A stretch of 64,000 nucleotides of DNA from NCBI RefSeq assembly GCF_030680185.1, contig NZ_JAUXVZ010000011.1:100713-164712 (forward strand). Reading direction: 5' to 3'. Position numbers and translations under genes: made by a program. Below are positions 57,772-64,000 of this stretch, piece after piece; the first letter of the stretch is position 1, and every line of letters starts with the position of its first letter. Source of the stretch: Phenylobacterium sp. (lineage in GTDB: Bacteria > Pseudomonadota > Alphaproteobacteria > Caulobacterales > Caulobacteraceae). The notes beneath the pieces are model-generated. The model had not been told where the DNA came from and did no database searches. It saw only the letters and a list, made by a program, of their open reading frames with translations.

Positions 57772-59824
57772 ATGAAAAACCTGCTTCTGGCCACGAGCGC
57801 CTTGCTCGGCCTGGCCTCGCCCCACCTCGCCAGCGCGCAACCTGCGGCGGCGAACACCGTCGAGCGGCTCATCGTCACAGGCGATCGTTCAAGTCTGACG
57901 GCCCCAGACACCGTAGCCGCGACCGCTGAGATTCGGCGCACCCCTGGCGCCGTCGAGGTTGTGTCCGACACAGCCTTCAAGAACACGCCGGTCCAGACCC
58001 TCAAGGACATCCTCGGCTATGTGCCCGGCGTGATCGCCCAGCCGCGCTTCGGCGACGATGCGCGCCTGTCGATCCGCGGGTCGGGACTGTCGCGCAACTA
58101 TGGAAACCGGGGCTTGTCGATCTATATGGACGGCGTCCCGATCAATACGTCCGACGGCCTGGTGGACCTCTTCGAGGTTGATCCCAGCGCCTATCGCTAC
58201 GTCGAGGTCTTCAAGGGCGCCAACGCCCTGCGCTACGGTTCGAACGCCTTGGGTGGGGCCATCAATCTCGTCACCCCGACCGGCCGGGACGCCGCCGAAT
58301 TCGACAGCCGCCTTGATGGCGGCAGTTTCGGCTATCTCAAAGGTCAGGCCAGCACCGGGGGGACCTCGGGCGCCTACGACTACTTCGTCACCGCCTCGGG
58401 CCAACGCGCCGATGGCTACCGCGAGCACAGCGACGGAGACCAGGTTCGCGCCAACGTCAATGTCGGCTATCGCGTCTCACGGGACCTCGAGACGCGCTTC
58501 TACCTGAACGCCAGCCGTGTCCGTCAGCACATTCCCGGCGAAGTGACGAAGGGTCGAGGCCCTGACCTCGCCGGAGGCGGCCAATCCAGAGTGGGTCCGC
58601 CAGAACCAGGCGCGGGATATCGATGCCGTGCGCGTCGCCAACAAGACCACTCTGCGGAGGGGTCCGACGACGGTCGATATCGGTCTGTTCGGCGTCAACC
58701 GGCACGTCATGCACCCCATCTATCAGTGGCTCGACTATACGGTGGAGGACTATGGCGGCTTTGTGCGGGCGGTCGATGAGCGTTCTGTGGGAGGCTTGCG
58801 CAATCGGCTCGTCGTCGGCGTAAATGTCCATAACGGCGTCATCGACACCGAGCAGTTCATCAACCTGACCGGCGGCGTGAAGGGCGATCTGGCCGCCTCG
58901 ATGGTCGACAGGTCCGCGAACGTGTCCGCCTATGTGGAAAATACCGTCGATGTCCGCCCCAAGGTCGCGCTGATCGGAGGGATTCAGTTCCTGCACGCCA
59001 GCCGGGAACGACGCGATCGTTTCCTCACCGACGGCGACCAGTCAGGCTCCCAGACCTTCGACCTCTGGAGCCCCCGCGTCGGGGTGACGTGGGATCTCGC
59101 CGATGAGGTCCGGCTATTTGCGAATGTGTCGCGCAGCGCAGAGATACCGACCTACGACTCGAACTCCTTCGCCTCGCCGTCGAGTTCCGGTCTCGACGCC
59201 CAGACCGCAACCACCTACGAAGTCGGCGCCCGCGGCCAGGGCCCTTCGTTCCTTTGGGATATCTCCCTCTATAGGGCGGAGGTGGAAGACGAATTGCAGT
59301 GCCTGACCACGGCGCCCTGGAGTCCTTGCAGCGTGGTCAATGTGGACAGGACCATTCACCAGGGCCTGGAGGCTGGCGGCAGCGCCGCGATCCTGGGTTC
59401 TGTCCTGGCGCTGGACGACCAAGTTTGGCTCAACGCCGCCTACACCTACAACGACTTCACCTTCGACGCCGACCCGGCCTACGGCGACAATCGGTTGCCC
59501 GGCGCTCCGCGGCAATATCTGCGCGCCGAGCTTCTCTACAGGCACGTCTCAGGGCTCTATGCCGGCCCAAATATCGAGTGGTCCCCGGACGCCTACTTCG
59601 CCGACAACGACAACACTCTCGAGGTTGACGCCTACGCGCTCTGGAACTTCAAGATAGGCTACGACACCGGACGAGGGTGGTCGGCCTATCTCGAAGGCCG
59701 CAACCTCGCCGACGAGCGCTACATCTCCAGCGTCGCGATCGCCGGCACGGCCAGCGAGGGCTCAGCCATTTTCAACCCGGGCGTCGGGCGCGCAGTCTAC
59801 GGCGGGCTTCGCTACCACTGGTGA
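57772..59824 (+). pseudogene. TonB-dependent receptor, interrupted by one frameshift
   Basis: Two frames make one receptor of about 680 residues. The first part (from 57772) has a signal peptide, a TonB-box-like VERLIVTGD, and a plug with RLSIRGSGLSRNYGNRGLSI and GSNALGGAINLVTP. The second part is the barrel, ending in a tryptophan (GGLRYHW). The frames join cleanly if one G is removed from the GGG run at 58551-58553, restoring the AAG-GTC-GAG reading. It may be a genuine mutation, a sequencing error or a phase-variable run. The DUF2946-like neighbour suggests a metal ligand, but this is only context. If the frameshift is real, both halves are non-functional. Confidence 0.88.
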
Positions 59825-59843
59825 GCCTGGCCTCACGGCGGGA

Positions 59844-59864
59844 GGCTGAGCCTTGGGCTCAGCC
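59844..59864. terminator. Convergent terminator hairpin
   Basis: A perfect 9-bp stem (59844-59852 and 59856-59864) with a 3-base loop, between the TonB receptor stop and the PAS-HisKA-REC gene. It overlaps the stop codon of the latter. Confidence 0.65.
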
Positions 59865-61004
59865 TTCCAGCACCTCGGAGATGGCGCCGAAGAGAGTTTC
59901 GGCGCGGATGGGCTTGGCGATATGGCGGTCGGCGCCGGCCTCGGCGCTGGCCGCCCGGTCTTCGGGCGCGGCGTTGGCCGAGAGCACGATGATCGGCAGG
60001 CGGCCTGCGCCCTGACCTTCGTGGGCGCGGATCGCTCTGATGGCTTCGAATCCGTCCATGACCGGCATCCGCAGGTCCATCAGCACCAGGTCGAAGGCCT
60101 CTTCGCGCAGGGCGTCCAGGGCCTGGGCGCCGTCCTCCACGCTCACCACCTCGATGCCGGCGGCGTCGAGCATCAGCTCGACCACGCGCCGATTGGTCGG
60201 GTTGTCGTCGGCCAGAAGCACCCGAAGGTCGCCCGAACCTGAGGCCGCCGCCTCGGCCACCGCCTGGACGGTGGCTTGGGGGTGGGACGTAACGTGGGGC
60301 TCATATTTCAGCAGGCCCCCCACCAGGGCCTCCAGTCGCACGCCCGACTCCACCAAGTCGCCGACAATGGCGCGTTGGGCGGCGTCCAGGTCTGTCGCGG
60401 CCAAGGCCTGGGCCAGACCCATGACCCCATTCAGCGGGGTCCGCAGTTCGTGGCTCATATCGGCCAGGAATTCACTCTTGGCCCGACTGGCGGCGGCTTC
60501 ACGACCCAGGGCGCCTTCGAGGGCGGCGGCCTGGCGCTTCATCTCGGTGATGTCCACGCGTAGGCCGATCAAGCCGCCATCGGCGGTGCGGCGGTCCTCG
60601 ATCATCAGCCAGCGGCCGTCGGAAAGCTGCTGTTCCAGCCGTTCCCCATCGGGGTTGGCGAGTTTGGCCAGACGGTCCTCGAGCCAGGCTTCTTCCTGCC
60701 CGAGGGCCTCGGGATAGTCGCCCCGCTCGACGCCGATGCGCAGAGTCTCGGCCAGGGCGCGGCCAGGGGCGAACAGGTCGGCCGACCGGTGATAGATTTC
60801 GGCGTAGCGATCGTTCCAGAGGATGTAGCGGCCCTCGCGGTCCAGAAAGACCACGCCCTCGGGAAAGGCGTCGATGGCCGCGCGCAGGCGATCGCGCGCC
60901 GCCTTGGCCTCGGCCTGGGCCTGCAACAGAGCCCGCCCGCCGATCAACCGATCCAAGGCACGGACTATGGCTCGGCCGACGGCGCCGATCCCCACACCTG
61001 ACAT
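59859..61004 (-). CDS. PAS-HisKA-receiver protein lacking an ATPase domain
   Basis: A 381-residue cytoplasmic signalling protein. A PAS domain (about 40-150) has LDREGRYILWNDRYAEIYH. A dimerisation/phosphoacceptor helix has SHELRTPLNGVMGLAQAL, with the phosphorylatable His near 183. A receiver domain (about 255-375) carries RVLLADDNPTNRRVV, the phosphoacceptor Asp in LVLMDLRMPVMDGFEAI near 308, and the conserved Lys in HIAKPIRAET. Between HisKA and REC only about 40 residues remain, so there is no HATPase_c domain. ATG at 61004 has GGAG 9 bases upstream. It may be a phosphatase or phosphotransfer adaptor rather than a kinase. Confidence 0.88.
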   Translation of the reverse strand: MSGVGIGAVGRAIVRALDRLIGGRALLQAQAEAKAARDRLRAAIDAFPEGVVFLDREGRYILWNDRYAEIYHRSADLFAPGRALAETLRIGVERGDYPEALGQEEAWLEDRLAKLANPDGERLEQQLSDGRWLMIEDRRTADGGLIGLRVDITEMKRQAAALEGALGREAAASRAKSEFLADMSHELRTPLNGVMGLAQALAATDLDAAQRAIVGDLVESGVRLEALVGGLLKYEPHVTSHPQATVQAVAEAAASGSGDLRVLLADDNPTNRRVVELMLDAAGIEVVSVEDGAQALDALREEAFDLVLMDLRMPVMDGFEAIRAIRAHEGQGAGRLPIIVLSANAAPEDRAASAEAGADRHIAKPIRAETLFGAISEVLEG

Positions 61005-61166
61005 GAAATACTCCAACCCGCCTGACCGCGGAGAGCAAACCCCACCATGTGTTGCCGAAGTCCTGCCGAGGGCCGAATTCCTTGGCGAGGCAGGGACCGC
61101 GTCGGATCACCGCCCAGATTCTAGGCGCGTGGTTCGCAAACCGCCGAGATGGCGCTATCAGGCGCC

Positions 61167-61862
61167 ATGACCATCACGACCCTTGGCTTGGACGCCGACG
61201 ACACCCTCTGGCACAACGAGACGATCTTCCGCCTGACCCAGGCGCGGCTGTTCGATCTGCTCGCCGACGTGGCCGACATCGACACCCTGGGCGCACGTCT
61301 GGCCGAGGTGGAAGGCCGCAACCTGCGGCTCTATGGCTATGGGGTGAAGGGCTTCACCCTCTCGATGATCGAGACGGCCATGGAGCTCACCGGCGGCGAG
61401 GCGCCGCCGCATATCGTGCGCGAAATCCTGGCCGCGGGCCGCGCCATGCTGACCGAGCCGGTCGAGCCCCTGCCGGGGGTGGACCAGGCGTTGGCTGAGC
61501 TTTCCGAACGCTACCGGCTGGTGCTGATCACCAAGGGCGACCTGCTGCATCAGGAACAGAAGCTGGCGGCCTCAGGCCTGGGCGATCTGTTCGCCGCCGT
61601 CGAGATCGTCAGCGAAAAGGACGCCTCGACCTATGAGCGGGTCTTCGCCCGCCACGGGACCGGCGCAGCCCAAGGCGCCATGGTGGGCAACTCCCTGCGC
61701 TCCGATATCCTCCCGGCGCTCGAGGCCGGCGCCTGGGCCGCGCACATTCCCTATGCGGTGACCTGGGCCCACGAGATGGCGGACACGCCCAAGGGGCATC
61801 CCCGCTTCGCCGAACTGGCCAGCATTTCGGAGCTGCCGGCCTGGCTCGACCGGATCAGCTGA
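61167..61862 (+). CDS. HAD-family hydrolase
   Basis: A 231-residue haloacid-dehalogenase-superfamily phosphatase-like protein. Motif I is LGLDADDTLWHNE near 6-18, with nucleophile and second Asp. Motif II is VLITKGDLLHQ, and motif III/IV is MVGNSLRSDILPALEAGAWA near 175. The helical cap sits between motifs I and II. The substrate is unknown; family members dephosphorylate small metabolites. The start is not supported by a strong Shine-Dalgarno sequence, and the ATG six codons upstream is possible. It precedes dnaG by 34 bases on the same strand. Confidence 0.85.
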   Translation: MTITTLGLDADDTLWHNETIFRLTQARLFDLLADVADIDTLGARLAEVEGRNLRLYGYGVKGFTLSMIETAMELTGGEAPPHIVREILAAGRAMLTEPVEPLPGVDQALAELSERYRLVLITKGDLLHQEQKLAASGLGDLFAAVEIVSEKDASTYERVFARHGTGAAQGAMVGNSLRSDILPALEAGAWAAHIPYAVTWAHEMADTPKGHPRFAELASISELPAWLDRIS

Positions 61863-61896
61863 GCCGACTGATGATTTTTCCCGCTCCCCGGCGCAT

Positions 61897-63789
61897 ATGT
61901 CGGGGGTGAAGTTCGACGAACGGTTCCTCGACGAGATCAAGGCCCGCCTGCGCCCCTCCGACGTGATCGGGCGCACGGTGAAACTGCGCAAGCAGGGCCG
62001 GGAGTTCGTCGGCCTGTCGCCCTTCACCAAGGAGCGCAGCCCGTCCTTCTTCGTCAATGACGACAAGGGCCAGTTCTTCGACTTCTCCTCCGGCAAAAAC
62101 GGCGACCTGATCACCTTCCTGCAGGAGACCGAGCGGCTGACCTTCATGGAGGCCGTCGAGCGCCTGGCCGCCGAGGCGGGCGTCCCCATGCCGACCCCCG
62201 ATCCGCAGTCGGCCGAGCGCGACCGGGTGCGCCAGGGCCTGGCTGAGTGGCTGGAGCAGGCCGGCGCCTGGTTCCAGGCCGAACTTCGCCGCCCGGTGGG
62301 GCGCGAGGCGCGGGACTATCTCGCCGCCAGAGGTCTGCCGGAAGCGGAATGGGCCAGGTTCGGCATCGGCTATGCGCCGGGCGGGCGCACCGCGCTGAAG
62401 GACTATCTGGTCGCCAAGGGCGCGCGGCCCGGCGAGCTGGTGGAGGCCGGCCTGCTGATCGCGCCGGAGGATGGCGGGGCGCCCTACGACCGTTTCCGCG
62501 ACCGGATCATGTTCCCCATCGCCGATGGGCGAGGGCGGTTCGTCTCCTTCGGCGGCCGGGCCATGGATCCCAAGGCCCGCGCCAAGTACCTGAACGGGCC
62601 GGAGACCTCGGTCTTTCACAAGGGCCACGTGCTCTACGGCATGGGCGAGGCCCGCAAGATCCTGGGCGCCGCGCCCACCGGCGAGAGCCCGCCCCTGGTG
62701 GTGGTCGAGGGCTATATGGACGCCATCGCCTGTCATCGGGCGGGCGTCGCCGCCGTCGCGCCCATGGGCACGGCGTTGACCGAAGAGCAGATGGAGATGC
62801 TCTGGCGGCTGCATCCCGAGCCGACCCTGTGCTTCGACGGCGACCGGGCCGGTCGCCAGGCCGCCTTCCGCGCCATGGATCGCGCCCTGCCGATCCTCAA
62901 GCCCGGCAAGAGTTTCCAGTTCTCCCTGGTCGAGGGCGGCAAGGACCCCGACGACGTGTTGCGCGAACTGGGGCCGGTGGCCCTGCGCCAGCAACTGGCC
63001 GCGACCACGCCCTTCGCCCAGGCCCTGTTTGAACGCGAACGTGATCTGGAGCCCCTCGATACGCCCGAGCGACGGGCGGGCCTGAAGGGCCGGCTGCGGC
63101 AGGCGGCGGCCTCCATCGCCGACAACGACCTGCAGCAGGCCTATCGCCAGGACCTGCTGGAGCGCTACGACAGCCTGTTCCGCAAGGCCGATGGGGGGCA
63201 GGGGCCCCGACCCCCCTGGCGTCCGCAGGCACGCCGCAACGGCCGCTGGAAGGGGCCTGGGGAGGCCTGGGCCGACGCCCAGCCGCCCACCGCCCAGGGC
63301 AAGGCTGCGGCCGGCCGGCTGGCCTCGGGGCTCGAGCCGGCGCCGGCGGCCCTGGCGGCCTACGCCCTGACGCGACCGACGGTTCTGGACGACCACCTGG
63401 AGGATGTTTTCGCCACCGAAGGTTTCGGCGAACCGGGCCTATGCGAATTGGTGAGGGAAATCATCCGCCTGCGTCTGGAGTCGGACCACCTTGACTCTGA
63501 CAGCCTGACGCGCCATCTCCGATCCTGCGGGTTTAATGCGCTGCTGACAGACATCGACCGGGCCGCTGCGAAATCGGGCGCGCCCTTTTTGAAACCGGAT
63601 GTCTCCCTCGAAGCCGCGAATTCGCAGTGGTCGCAAGCCTTCGCGAGCCTTTCCAGGCTGGCGTCGCTCGACAAGGCTCTCGACGCCTCGAAGGGAAACC
63701 TTCGGGAGCGGTCGGATATGGAGGCCTTCGAGCGTCTCAAGGGGGAACGCGACGCACTCAGACGCGCGACCAGAGAGTGGAACGATTAA
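61897..63789 (+). CDS. dnaG: DNA primase
   Basis: A 630-residue primase that synthesises RNA primers at the replication fork. The N-terminal domain (25-75) occupies the position of the CHC2 zinc finger, but its Cys/His ligands are replaced (LSPFTKERSPSFFVND and FFDFSSGKNGDLITF). The catalytic RNA-polymerase domain includes FFDFSSGKNG, GYAPGGRTALKDYL and the TOPRIM motif VVVEGYMDAIACHRAG near 267. The C-terminal helical part contacts DnaB. It is followed after 98 bases by rpoD, the classical dnaG-rpoD order. Confidence 0.95.
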   Translation: MSGVKFDERFLDEIKARLRPSDVIGRTVKLRKQGREFVGLSPFTKERSPSFFVNDDKGQFFDFSSGKNGDLITFLQETERLTFMEAVERLAAEAGVPMPTPDPQSAERDRVRQGLAEWLEQAGAWFQAELRRPVGREARDYLAARGLPEAEWARFGIGYAPGGRTALKDYLVAKGARPGELVEAGLLIAPEDGGAPYDRFRDRIMFPIADGRGRFVSFGGRAMDPKARAKYLNGPETSVFHKGHVLYGMGEARKILGAAPTGESPPLVVVEGYMDAIACHRAGVAAVAPMGTALTEEQMEMLWRLHPEPTLCFDGDRAGRQAAFRAMDRALPILKPGKSFQFSLVEGGKDPDDVLRELGPVALRQQLAATTPFAQALFERERDLEPLDTPERRAGLKGRLRQAAASIADNDLQQAYRQDLLERYDSLFRKADGGQGPRPPWRPQARRNGRWKGPGEAWADAQPPTAQGKAAAGRLASGLEPAPAALAAYALTRPTVLDDHLEDVFATEGFGEPGLCELVREIIRLRLESDHLDSDSLTRHLRSCGFNALLTDIDRAAAKSGAPFLKPDVSLEAANSQWSQAFASLSRLASLDKALDASKGNLRERSDMEAFERLKGERDALRRATREWND

Positions 63790-63887
63790 GGCCGGTTACG
63801 GGTCGTACTCATACGGCCTTCGCGGTCCCTGTTAGTCATGATCGGCCCGTTCCTTGCATGAGGCGGCGGACCGAACCGGAGAATTCG

Positions 63888-64000
63888 ATGAGCACCAATA
63901 CGGCCGAAGCGGAAACGACCGAAGCCCAGACCAGCGATGGTCCGCTGCTCGACCTGACGGACGCCGCGGTCAAGAAGTTCATCAAGCAGGCCAAGACCCG
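63888..64000 (+). CDS. rpoD: RNA polymerase primary sigma factor (5' end only)
   Basis: The first 37 codons and a partial codon of a gene cut by the window edge. It begins MSTNTAEAETTEAQTSDGP and continues with a LLDLTDAAVKKFIKQAKTR helix, the usual RpoD N-terminus. GGAG lies 8 bases before the ATG. The dnaG-rpoD arrangement supports the call. Confidence 0.85.
   Translation, partial: MSTNTAEAETTEAQTSDGPLLDLTDAAVKKFIKQAKT

Overview
This is a 64-kb, GC-rich (roughly two-thirds GC by eye) chromosomal segment of an alphaproteobacterium, most likely from the Caulobacteraceae (Caulobacter/Phenylobacterium-like). The pointers are two large TonB-dependent receptors, two SleB-type cell-wall hydrolases, a pseudaminic-acid (flagellin sugar) locus, a DnaG primase whose zinc-finger ligands are replaced followed by the start of rpoD, an ECF sigma/RskA pair, and frequent GTG/TTG starts. 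No rRNA, tRNA, CRISPR array or prophage was found.

Layout. 0.2-8 kb: a TonB receptor, a small secreted protein and a one-piece 5-oxoprolinase. 8-20 kb: housekeeping and stress genes (DjlA-like co-chaperone, ABM monooxygenase, Old Yellow Enzyme, SMP-30-like lactonase, folA, thyA, ilvC, an M23 peptidase, a TrmN6-like methyltransferase, a polyprenyl diphosphate synthase, a DUF3617 lipoprotein, a small GNAT). 20.1-21.0 kb: an AT-richer patch with a cysteine-rich mini-protein and foldable but unassigned DNA. 21-29 kb: uvrB, SleB hydrolase 1, a divergent GlxA-type regulator/isonitrile-hydratase-like pair and a glycosyltransferase. 28.6-33.5 kb: the nadA-nadB-nadC operon with two identical half-site palindromes and a terminator-like hairpin in its leader, divergent from SleB hydrolase 2. 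33.4-34.6 kb: a GNAT gene followed by a compact GIY-YIG nuclease cassette framed by four copies of one palindromic repeat. 34.6-43.5 kb: a divergent MurA-family enzyme, trxB, then pseI facing a pseF-pseG-oxidoreductase-pseH run, with a TylF methyltransferase and a PhyH dioxygenase upstream. 43.6-49.2 kb: two lipoproteins (one OmpA-like), fbp, an ELM1-family protein, greA, a P-loop kinase, an SDR and a small membrane protein. 49.4-56.6 kb: carB and carA, separated by a cold-shock gene and a cupin/ECF sigma/RskA module. 56.7-64 kb: a DUF1330 protein, a DUF2946-like protein with a frameshifted TonB receptor, a PAS-HisKA-REC protein lacking an ATPase domain, a HAD hydrolase, dnaG and the first codons of rpoD.

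How the genes fit together. NadA, NadB and NadC carry out de novo NAD synthesis from aspartate and are translationally coupled. CarA and CarB together make carbamoyl phosphate. ThyA regenerates dihydrofolate, which FolA reduces. PseH, PseG, PseI and PseF supply most of the CMP-pseudaminic acid pathway; PseB and PseC are not in the window. The ECF sigma/anti-sigma pair is translationally coupled, with a secreted cupin just upstream.

The signals most worth a second look are the GIY-YIG/palindromic-repeat cassette, the double operator plus attenuator-like leader of nadABC, the extra enzymes in the pseudaminic-acid locus, the ATPase-less HisKA-REC protein and the low-GC mini-protein patch.
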